Source: Pristionchus mayeri (lineage: Eukaryota; Nematoda; Chromadorea; Rhabditida; Neodiplogasteridae). Taken from it: a stretch of DNA of 64,000 nucleotides. The stretch covers positions 22,538,365 to 22,602,364 of the forward strand of contig BTRK01000006.1 of NCBI GenBank assembly GCA_036245805.1, read 5' to 3'. Positions 47,301 to 58,400 of this stretch are shown here, piece after piece. A program made the translations under genes and the position numbers. A model generated the notes under the pieces. It searched no databases. It worked only from the letters and a program-made list of their open reading frames with translations, and was not told the origin of the DNA. Each line of letters opens with the position of its first letter. The first letter of the stretch is position 1.

Positions 47301-49270
47301 CTGAGAGGAAACTACAATGGGTCGATGCGGATAAGAAGCCCAAGCCAGTCCCGAAAAAGGAAGAGCTCGGTCCGATCTACTGGGAGATCCTGTCCCCTGG
47401 CACCAACATCACTGCCGACCTCTTCTCCAACCAACTGGAAGAAGTCGCCCACAGAACCCCTCCCAGTCTTGTGAGCGAGGGCAAAATCCTTCTTCTGATG
47501 GACAATGCTCGCCCTCATCGCACGAAATTGACTCAGAAGAAAATGGACGAGCTGGATATCGAGAGGATTCCCACCCACCCACCGTATTCACCGGTCCTCT
47601 CTCCTTGTGACTTCCACTGTTTCCGCTCTCTCTCTGACTTCTGCAAGGGGAAGAAGTTCAAAGATCGAGATCAAGTTGTGAGGGCTTTCGTGGAATGGAT
47701 GATCTCGAGGACTCCCGATTTCTGGGAGAGAGGAATCGCTACTCTGCCCGATCGCTGGAAGGAAGTGAGGGGAAACATGGGAGCATACATTGATAACTGA
47801 GAATTGTAAAGTTTTGAATAAAAAATAAAAACAAAAAATGAACGAACTTTCCGGACACCCCAATACATAGTAGCTACGTGCACTACGTGTGGAGAAGATT
47901 TTGAGGAACGAAAATCATAATAATGAAGTAATTACTAGTAAATAGGGTGATAACTGCATAATAACAATAATAATAATAAATGTTATATGACCGGAATAGG
48001 TGATAAGCAGTAACCTGCATTTATCCAAAGGTGATCGATGAAGCTCCGTTGTACCTTATCCTGTAGAAGGGAGATCAATTCCTTCTGATCTGCAATAGAT
48101 CCTTCCTAAATTGAGACTTCGATCGATTCCCCACTGTGGCTCAGTTTCTTGAGTGAGAAGATGGGCGTCTCTTCGAAATCTATTGTGTGAATCCTTCCGA
48201 TTGCGTGAAATGACGAATTTATCTCAAATTAAGCCATTAATCGGGAATTCTACTCTTCCTCTACTATCAAATTGCTTGAATTGACTCCATGGAAGATTAA
48301 TTGTGGTTGTGATTCCCTCAGGGCTTCCTCAGCTATAGTGTTCAGAGGTCCAAATGAGACAAGAGTAGACTGAAAGAAGTACTTCGTAGTTACGATAGTC
48401 CAATCTCTCTCACCTGCCTTGCACCAGTAGTGACACCAAATCGAGAGAATTCATCAGATCCGAATCTGGAATGGTCTCCATTCCCTTCTCCTTGATTCCT
48501 TCGTACCTCTTCACTTCAATCTTCCTCACTGGGGTCATATCTCCACATTCTGTCACTGCCCCATCCAATTCCTCCCATTCCTGAAGGAAGTGAGTACTCC
48601 TCCTCAACTCGTGTCTCACTCACCCAATCCTTCTTCCTATTCAACAATTTCTTCGACATGCAATTCGTCCAGTCCTGCGAGATTCACACTAATCCCCTGA
48701 GGGGGGAGAGACTGGTACCTGCATGGGATCCCATCCGAAGAGCATGAGCATGATCAGAGAATGTTCTCCAGTGATCGAGGGGAAGTCGATGTTCAACTGT
48801 TCCAACTGCAAAGGAGAAGGAGAAAGAAAATGGACAGTTTATGATAATAAACTGTTTATCTATTCTTCGCAGATCCTTAGCCAATTCTTTACTTCCTTCG
48901 TGGTAGATCACAAGACATAGAAATAGTCCACTTTGACGTAGGGTCAACCTTTCGGCTGTATGTTATTGGAACGGAAAGTGCAAGACGTTTGCCTAAGAGT
49001 CGGCCACGGTAGAGAAAGGTGCATAGTGGGGTTTGAATGGAGAAGTTGCGAGAAGGATTCACACTTACTTCTATCTTCAGGAGTACGTAGAAGAGAAAGA
49101 GAAGAGTGAATATGGAGAGAGCGAACCACTTCCGATTCATTTGCATTGAGGGGAAAGACAGTCGATGACACTGCGATCGATCGATAATCTTCACAACATG
49201 GATCACTCACCATCTTATGTTTCCTCTCTAGTGGATGCTCGTGAAGATCAAAGTACTCCGATCCACTCAT
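44344..49270 (-). CDS. Type II membrane protein with METTL24/FkbM-like domain
   Basis: Eleven exons close in phase to 323 residues: 49270-49211, 49170-49069, 48805-48719, 48674-48624, 48580-48425, 48369-48254, 48193-48135, 48089-48015, 46803-46715, 46673-46571, 44417-44344. A cytosolic head (MSGSEYFDLHEHPLERKHKM) precedes one membrane segment (WFALSIFTLLFLFYVLL). The lumenal part has STLVSFGPLNTIAEEALRES, FIDHLWINAGSFGHEFL and GGPLDAENIEVCQVNFE, which resemble the nematode-expanded METTL24-like group of putative SAM methyltransferases. The glycine loop for SAM is weak, so activity is uncertain; family call is from memory of motifs. Intron 8 holds a mariner, intron 10 a 2.1-kb hAT-like foldback. 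L2hgdh starts 327 bp downstream on the same strand. Confidence 0.65.
44451..46552. mobile_element. hAT-like foldback element, 2.1 kb
   Basis: Ends TAGGGATGACAAAACGGAA and, inverted, TAGTGATGGCAAAACGGAA. Both sides carry the 8-bp duplication ATGTCGAC (44443-44450, 46553-46560). The arms of about 800 bp pair closely; the unique centre spans about 45300-45780. Removing the element and one duplication leaves a 46-bp intron with proper GTGTAAG donor and TTTCAG acceptor, so it landed in the last intron of the METTL24-like gene. Arms contain repeated TTACGTAA palindromes. No transposase. Confidence 0.9.
46853..47863 (+). mobile_element. Mariner element, internally deleted
   Basis: Ends TTAGGGTGTCCGGAAAGTTC and, inverted, TTGGGGTGTCCGGAAAGTTC, flanked by TA. 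It is the same family as 58058-59301 but 233 bp shorter. It lies in intron 8 of the METTL24-like gene, opposite to it. Confidence 0.88.
47014..47800 (+). pseudogene. Mariner transposase, deleted and interrupted
   Basis: Compared with the copy at 58-59 kb, the helix-turn-helix half is deleted after AHSALAQSEGDDAP. Stops replace codons near 47249 and 47281, and a frame change follows. The catalytic part survives: LLLMDNARPHRTK and PPYSPVLSPCDFHCFRSLSD, ending at a natural stop (GAYIDN). Non-functional. Confidence 0.85.
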
Positions 49271-49583
49271 TAAAAGTCACGAAAAATATGAGAAACTGAG
49301 ATAACTGGGACAAGAAATGGTCGGAAGTGTGTCTATACGTGTGGAAGGTCCGCCCAATTTTCGTCCCTCGGTGGATTCGCCGAGTGAATCGAATGATTTC
49401 AATCTCCGATCGAGATGGAAAATCGAACCCATTGAGATTGAGATCCTCTCAGAGATAAGTTTAATTACCCAAGTTTGAGAATGCCGCCCAAACCGTCTGG
49501 TCCCTTCTTTCATACTATTCTTGCCAATCTGAGTCTTAGCATTGAACAGGCCACAGTGTCTGAGATTGATGAGATACTATACG
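49271..49583. other. 5' flank of the METTL24-like gene
   Basis: No exon or strong repeat. It should hold the minus-strand promoter; no TATA box is obvious. Confidence 0.4.
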
Positions 49584-49828
49584 GGGGGTTCGACATTTCC
49601 GCAACCGACATTTCCGCAACGGAGCGCCGTTCGCTTGAGTTGACGTGGTAACTTGGGAGTTGTTTCACTGTTACCAATATGTGATCCCATGAATTTGCAT
49701 AGATACATTTTGTTTCCAGGCTATCTTGAGTTGCTCTCCAAATTAAACATCTCCCATGTTGCTACGCCAATTCTCAAGCGAACGGCGCTCCGTTGCGGAA
49801 ATGTCGGTTGCGGAAATGTCGTACCCCC
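49584..49828. mobile_element. 245-bp MITE upstream of histone H4
   Basis: Arms of about 56 bp, starting GGGGGTTCGACATTTCCGCA, are inverted at both ends, and the 8 bp ACTATACG lie on each side (49576-49583, 49829-49836). Each arm contains two direct copies of CGACATTTCCGCAAC. An 8-bp duplication suggests a hAT-type mobiliser. It ends about 90 bp before the H4 promoter elements. Confidence 0.85.
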
Positions 49829-49874
49829 ACTATACGAATTGTCCCCAGTCTCGACGCCAGAAAAATTATCGTGA

Positions 49875-50357
<483 letters not shown>

Positions 50358-50401
50358 GTCCCCGATGAATGCTCACATGAGTGCAAACCCCAGAACCCAA
50401 C

Positions 50402-50417
50402 GGCCCTCTTTAGGGCC
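50402..50417 (+). terminator. Histone 3' stem-loop (H4)
   Basis: GGCCCTCTTTAGGGCC, a 6-bp stem with 4-base loop, preceded by AACCCAAC and followed by ACA, 45 bases after the H4 stop. This is the SLBP-bound element of non-polyadenylated histone mRNAs. Confidence 0.95.
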
Positions 50418-50704
50418 ACATTCACATTCCAAATCAAGTTGATTGATCAATTCTCATTCGTCTCAGCGAGTGTATCAAAGTACGTGAACAAAATGGATGA
50501 GTGTATAGATCTGATATGAGGGGAGGCTAGAGTGTAGACCGTATCTAGTGTATCTGAAGAAAGAAATTATGATTTTGATTAATTTTTTGTGTTCATTTGA
50601 AAGATCGAGTGTTATCATTGATCAATAGTTGAGATAGGGCTATCAACAGCAGGCGCTATTCTCGGAAACATTACTTAGTTTGTTTTTTTCCCGAAAATTG
50701 GTAA

Positions 50705-51259
<555 letters not shown>

Positions 51260-51295
51260 GCATTGTGGTTGAACAGCCGCTACCCTGAACCCAAC

Positions 51296-51311
51296 GGCCC
51301 TCTTTAGGGCC
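51296..51311 (+). terminator. Histone 3' stem-loop (H3)
   Basis: Identical GGCCCTCTTTAGGGCC hairpin with AACCCAAC before and ACA after, 37 bases past the H3 stop. Confidence 0.95.
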
Positions 51312-51528
51312 ACATGTTCATTCCAAACCAAGTTGATCGACTCATAGGGGAGTGCGGGGATGGTTAAGGATGTTACGATCATCGAGAATAAATATGTACG
51401 TTTCTGTGAATGAGCACTGTCTGACAACCATTTATAGGATGAGTTAATCCCTACGAGGGGAAAAATAACAATGATTCGAGTGCAGTGACAACGGGAACAA
51501 ATGCTAGCAAGACGAACTTCTATACACA

Positions 51529-51600
51529 TCTCTGGTAGTATAGTGGTTAGTGTCCGCGCCTGTCACGTGCGAGACCCGGGTTCAATTCCCGGCCAGAGAG
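51529..51600 (+). tRNA. tRNA-Asp (anticodon GUC)
   Basis: A 72-base cloverleaf: acceptor TCTCTGG pairs with CCAGAGA, discriminator G. A box TAGTATAGTGGTTAG and B box GGTTCAATTCC are intact. The anticodon stem CGCGC/GTGCG frames CTGTCAC with anticodon GTC at 51562-51564. No intron. CCA is not encoded, as normal for eukaryotes. A T run (AATTTTG) follows. Confidence 0.97.
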
Positions 51601-52447
51601 AATTTTGCATCTATTAAATAAATATTTGCATTTCCATTGTATTTTTTCAGTTAACATTATGTCTGCCTCTTCCTCGACTGGGACTTTCCTCTACCTGATG
51701 CATCTGATGACATCTTAACAAGTTCTATCGAATTATTTTTGCAATATTTTCACGGTGTTTTCGTATGGAGCAGATAAATAGAGAATTAATTCTTTGAAGA
51801 CCCATCTATCACACTCAGAGCACTCGTTAACCTCCCTTGGTTCTCCAAAAGATAATCTCCACCCACTAAGCCTATAATGATTTCACGGTTTTTGTTCAAT
51901 CCTTTCGAGTTCCTCTTGTGGTTCGTTACTCTGTACGAAGGGAAAAGATCGACCCTCGTCTGGTCTCCATTCGGATTATCACTGCGAGTGAACGAAATCT
52001 GCGAGATAAAATCCGCATGTGCACTGCCGAACTGCAGATGCGAAGGAGGAGAGAGAGAGGGAGAGGGAGGGAGAAGGGGGGGGGGGGAGGGGACTGAAAG
52101 ATCAGTCGGTGAGTCAGACACTAGTCGTAGAGTAAATTTGCCTATGCATAATTTTCAATAAAGATATGGCACTACGTCTGAATGATTACACCGTAAACTT
52201 CCTATGTAGGCATTTGTATATATTTAGATGAATCCGCAAGTCTCTCAATAGAAGAGTATCGGTCATTTGATTCTTACAGAAGGCGACAAGTGAAATCTCT
52301 TCCGTGATGCTATGGCACGATGATTCAATTCACACCGAGGGATCAAGGGGAGTTCGATCTATTTGAATACCTTCCCCTGACTGGTGTGAACTGTCTCTCT
52401 CCCCCTCTTCGTCTCTCCCTCTTCCTCTCTTCCCCTCAGTCGACGGA
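51601..52447. other. Intergenic region upstream of the TIL-domain gene
   Basis: No exon supported. It contains a GA-rich stretch and a poly-G run of about 14 at 52076-52088, and CT-rich sequence at 52390-52440. Confidence 0.45.
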
Positions 52448-52455
52448 TATAAAAG
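52448..52455 (+). promoter_or_regulatory. TATA box of the TIL-domain gene
   Basis: TATAAAAG lies 42 bases before the ATG at 52497, leaving room for a very short leader. Its position and perfect match make it a likely core promoter. Confidence 0.7.
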
Positions 52456-52496
52456 AGCACACGAGTTTAGCCTCCATCCTCTCCCTCACTCCAATC

Positions 52497-55400
52497 ATGA
52501 GGAGAACACTGGTAAGCGAGTTCATCTTCTACTCCCTATTTTTGAACTACCGTATACAAAGCCGACCTATTATGTGCATTATCTGATCTTTGATCTTCTC
52601 AGATTCTCTTGCTAAGCATAGCAGCTGCCTCTCATGGCCTCTCCATCTCCTCCCTCCATTCTCCAGTCTGTAAGTCCACTTCATTCCACCGAAGGAGGTT
52701 GTTTCTCTGGTGATCGACTCTAGTTGACTCGCTCGTCTTATCTATTTGGCCACTCCATTTCCTCCTAATACGACAGCACCCAAGGGAACGGACGGAATTC
52801 CTCTGTTGTCTCTCCTTCCTTCCCTGTCTGTCGTCGTATCGAGTGATCGAGGAAAACCGATTAAAGCCAATTAACTGTCTGTATTCAAAAAAGGCGATAA
52901 TCTGCCAATATTGGGAATGCGATGGAAACGTGATTATCGCCCCCAATCTAGACTATTGATAGAGATAGAGTCATCATGGTAGAGAAGTTGACATCTCATT
53001 GATGAATGATACAAATGAGTCACCTTCTATTTCACTTGATAATATTTCCTCCATAACTCTTTTGGGATATCAAGTCCAATGGAGCATCTGGTCAAACAAC
53101 CTTCGTCCCTAAATCCAGCAGTAAACCCAGATTGACTTTCGCTAGCAGGGAAATGCGACACAACATGCATTATGAAATACCTTTGACCTATTTTAGGAGT
53201 ATTTTCTCAGGATAATCGTGAGTTGATGTTTGCAGCGGATGGGTGTGCTACCGTGGACTGTGCGAGTGAGCTGGTGTGTGCTCTGGCGATTCCCTCCTCT
53301 TGCAACGTCTCTCCCTGCCCCAAGATGCCCACCTGTCTACCCAACAGTAAGTCCATTCCACCTTCTTTTTTGAATCAACAATCCCATGATGAAGGGTTTT
53401 ATTTTTAGACCAGACATGTGATGCGAAATCGTGCAAATCAGACGAAACTTGTGTGCTCAGGTCAGCATTTTATTAGTGAATGGCTAGTAACTAGAGTGCG
53501 GAGTAGGGCGGCGAAAATGGCTCATCGGGCCAACTTGTTTACCCGCAAGTGCGGGTACTATTCGAGCAGTGCGGGTCAGCCGCCGTCTCTCGTTTATTGC
53601 TCCCTCCCTTGCGGGTGAGCCGTTTGAGTGCGGGTCAGATGCGGGTCAAGGCCTTTCTCTACTCTCCATGGGCATAACGGTTAGCAATTGGTGCCAATTT
53701 GATAAGCTCGATGATAGCTATCGAAAACATGTATATTTGCGTGGATAATTTTGAATTTCAATTGCACACCGTCAGAATGGTAAAGTGAGCTATGGGGATG
53801 TCTCTCGTCTCTCTGGCGCTCTCCCCCTCTCTAATGCTCTCTCGCTTATCTTTTGTGAATTTTCGTCTTGAACACTTTTGTTAAAATTGACAGGATTTCG
53901 ATAGATCTCGTCGAGCTGATTCCAACGGTGTAGAGCACATCCGATTTCGCAAATTTAGTGCTGAGAAAATCCGTGACCCGCATCTGACCCGCACGGGAAA
54001 ATGACTCACCCGCACTCTCCCCTCTCTAAATCGGGTGAGCACTGCTCACTGAGCAGAGGAGGGAGGGGTTGTAAATAGAGAGTGCGTCGGGTACCCGCCA
54101 GAGGGAACAAACAAGTGCGGGCGAGTAAGAGCCATCCTCGCCGCCCTAGTGCGGAGAGGAAGAGGAAGAGGAAGACTCTGCCGCTCTTTCGAGGGGGAGA
54201 GCGAGGAATGAGGAAGAGGGAGGGGAAAGTGCAAAAAGTCTTCCGGAAGAGTAGGGCCAGGAAAAATGCTGTTTTAGAGCGCTTTTAGAGCGGATTTTAA
54301 GTCACTTTGTGAATAACTAGTTTAAATATGGTATTAGGATACAGCAAGATTCATTTTCATGAAATTTTGACTTGATTTTCACCATCGGAAGTTTTACGAG
54401 ACTGGTCTTCCGGAAGACTTTCCCCATCCTCTCATTCTTCCGGAAGAGAAAATATCATTCCTCGTCGCACAGAGCGGTCTTCCCTCTTCCTCTCAGCTCT
54501 CGACTAGTAACCATAGGCCATCTATCAGTCATGGTGTGTAGAGTATGCACATGTGGCCAATTATGGTAGCAAAATATCGAATGAAAAAATGAATCCTGCG
54601 CTAGTGCTGTGATGTACAGAATCCAAGTGTTGTATCGGGGTGGTTGAAGTACGGTAGTCGAGTGATAGATTTTGGTGTGAAATACTATAGGCTCATCTAC
54701 TTATTCTCAATCAGATCCGTCACTTGTGTCATGGCTCCGTGCTACCCGGTGCGTGAGTGCGCCAAGTACCCCAAGGTGAGGACGATGTTTACGATCACAA
54801 TCTATTGCACCAGTATTAGACAGGCGACGTTTCCTAGTCGCCCACACCATTGCAGTGCGGCGAGAACGAGGAGTACAACGAGTGCTCGCTGAGTGGACCC
54901 TGCGAACCGAACTGCGATGATTCGTTCCCCGTGAGTCGGAGATGTCATCTTCTCTCTTCATCATTAATCCTTACAGATCTGCACCAATGTTACCTGTGGA
55001 TCGGGCGCCTGCGAGTGTTTACCAGGTACGGAATTCATTGAGACGATTACCCAGTTCCATCGAATCCTCTAAAATCATCATCACTTCATTTCTTGCAGGT
55101 TTCTTCCGCCACAAGGGAAAGTGCATCACGAAGGACAAGTGCCCCGAGCCAAGTGAGTCCCCTCCAGAGCACTCTACCAACCAGAACCACCAGCACAGAC
55201 TCCTCCACTCATCATTCTCTTGATTGCAGCTTGCGAGAAGCCGAACGAGGTGTGGAATACTTGCCCTTCGGCCTGCACTCAGACATGCAGAACCCTGAGG
55301 GGAAAGGACGAACAGATGGTACGGGATTACGTTATTCGATTATTCATTGAAAATCAGGCCGAGTGATCTCTGAACTCTTCCTTCTGTCATCTTCTTTTGT

Positions 55401-58400
55401 CTCAGGCGTGCCCAGCAGTCTGCGGTACTCCCCAGTGCACTTGTGCCGCTGGATACTTGAGGGACGACGACTATAACTGCGTCAAGACAGAGGACTGCCC
55501 CAGTTAGTAAATCCTCTTTTGAGCTCCTTCCCTCAATTAACCATGCTATTTTCCTGAAAATGTATTGCTTTTGAAGCAGCTGATCCAGTATCTCGTGAGC
55601 TAATCACATCTCTTCCAGCGGAATTCAAGTGCGATTCTCCCCATGAGGAGTACGCTGAATGTTCCTCCCACTGCGAGCCCACCTGCGACAATCGAACGCC
55701 GGTTAGTTGTGTGTGAAACGAATTATTGATAATAAATAGTTATTAAAAATACAAATCCTCTAAAATATTGATCACATTAATCGATTAAAATGTGAAACCA
55801 AACTCATCGAAGTATCGATTCTTTTCAGACATGCATCGAGTCGTGTGGTCCCGTCAAGTGCCAATGCAAGGTGAGAGAGTGGTCTTTGATCTCCTGAGTG
55901 CTGATGTGAATTCAGAAAGACTACGTCCGTCACGAGGGCTCGTGTCTCTCCGCCCTGCAGTGTCCACTTGAAGGTTGAGAGAGTGCATCCATTCACTCTG
56001 TCCTTCCCTGTCGCCTTTGTTCCACTCTCATTTCTTCCTCACCTACCGAAACATCTTTTTCGGAAGTTCAATCACTGTACATTACTGCCACCGTTTTTAC
56101 TGTCACATGCACAATATTTGAATTTCTTTGAAGTCGATCTTTTCCCTTTCCTCGGTGCTTCCTTTCCCTATCCGCTTCAAATGGGTAATAATAATAAAGT
56201 GACTGCATCGTCACCTTGCACCTTTTCCTCTTTTCTTCACTCTTTTCTCGCACAGTCGTCGACCTCTCGACTGCTCCGCATGCTAGACACCACGAATTGA
56301 AATGAGAAGCCATCGATAAAGTACGTTCACTTCACTCGAGAGAATGAGCACTGCATGAACAATGATTAGACATGGAGCAAAGACGTCGTAGGAAACTCGA
56401 CCCTTTCCGATCCGAAACCAGAGGATTACAGTGGATCAGCAGAGGAGGAGGACGACAACTCCAAAGGTTAGCTCCTTCTCTTCGATCCTCGTCGTTGACA
56501 TCCTCCTCCTCCTCCAGAAGGTCCCTCCTGCGACGGTGTTCGATGCTCCGCCAACTCGGTCTGTTCTCTGAAGGGAGGGAAAGCAGTGTGTTCCAAGTGT
56601 GGGAGGAACGAGAAGATAGAAGATTGCCCGAATGCCTGCTCTGAGACCAGCTGCGATGACACCGGAGCTGTGAGATATTTCACTGTTTTATCACCACGCG
56701 GTCTTCCCTACTGTTTATCGACGCTTTTTGAGTTTATTGACCTGATGATTTCCACTTGAAGCGTTCGAATACGCATTAAATGAGCGGGCGGGAAGAATCT
56801 AAAAGTGAATGCCTCAAAACTCGTTCTCTCTTCAGGTTCGTCGTTGCATGAAGATGTGCGAGCCCCATGCCCGTTGTGTGTGTAACGAAGGATTCGTGAG
56901 GGATATGAGAAGTGGACGATGCATCAAGAAGAACCAGTGCCCCAGGGGTGAGGAGAACATCGAGGACAGTATAATACCACCATATTTGAAGGGGACAATG
57001 GCACGGTGCACATCATGCCCTTGCCCATCACGGGCCCTCTCATCGATCCCGTCCCACACATCCTTCCTCATCCAGGGAATGGTTAGATTCTGATTACCCT
57101 ATCGCAATAACTCAAAAGTGCAGACTCGATGATCAGTCTGCCGTACATTCCTGGGAACGATTCGATGCACATCCTTCCGATCCACTCCCGTCCACTCATC
57201 AAACCCCTTCTCCCGGACAACGAAACTGTGCACATCATGCCCATTGCTGAAAATGGAACGATGCACATCATGCCAGTCTTCAACAATCGAACTCGTCCTC
57301 AAGTCATGCCACTCCTTCCCTCCATCAACAGAACTTTCACTAACCCTCTCATCAGACCCGCCTTCCCTGACAACACCATGCACATCATGCCCCACATTGA
57401 GAATGGTACGGTGGAATGTTAATCAATCAGGAGGTTGATCTATACTTGTATTCAGGAACAATGATCAGTCTTCCGTACGTTCCCAACTTCAACGGATCGG
57501 AGAACGGGACCATGAATATCCTTCCATTTATTCCCCCAAAGAACAACCTCACTCGACCTCTTGTGATGCCACTGAAGCCTGAGACCAGACCAGCTTTCAC
57601 TGGTCCTCTCATCAGACCCGCCTTCCCTGATAACAATGGAACCATGCACATTCTTCCTCATTTGGAAAACGGTACGAATGCGAGTCCACTGTGAAAAGGG
57701 AAATATAATTCAGACACGATTCTGGTTGATCCCATCTTCCACCATCCCCTCACTCGACCACTCTTGCCAGATGCCAATAGAACCAACGTGGAGAATGGGA
57801 CGATGCACATCCTTCCGTTCGTTCCAAGTGGAAAGGACCAGCCTCAAATCGAGCCAATTTCTCTGGTTGATCCAATTCCTCGCTCGAACACGACGACAAC
57901 TGCAGTACCTCACAATGGTTAGGGCGAGATAATGAAGGAGTGAGTGGGGGTAGACATCTCAGGTTCAACTCCTTCCTCTTCCGTGTGCGCCACAACCAAA
58001 TGTCCTGCTGGATCTTGGTGTGTAGAGACACAAGTGAGTACCCCAATTATAAATATATTGGGGTGTCCGGAAAGTTCGTATAATTTTTTGTTTATATTTT
58101 TTATTCAATGCTTTACAATTCTCAGTGACCAGTGTATGGCCCCTTCTTTCTCACTACCTCCCTCCAGCGATTGGGCAGGGTCTCGATTCCTCTCTTCCAG
58201 AACGCGGGTTTCTTCGAGACCGCCCAGTTCACGAAAGCCCTCACAACTTCATCTCGATTCTTGAACTTCTTTCCTTTGCAGAAGTCAGAGAGAGAGAGCG
58301 GAAGCAGTGGTAGTCGCATGGGGAGAGATCCGGGGAATACGGTGGATGGGGAATCCTCTCGATCTTCAGCTCGTCCATTTTCTTCTGGGTCATCTTCGTT

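Noticed and set aside
48684..48947. 87-codon minus-strand frame beginning MTLRQSGLFLC
   Set aside because: It crosses an intron of the METTL24-like gene; the in-phase model uses another frame for 48805-48719.
56303..56305. TGA as a selenocysteine codon
   Set aside because: No SECIS-like context was seen, TIL proteins are not selenoproteins, and the exon border itself is uncertain.
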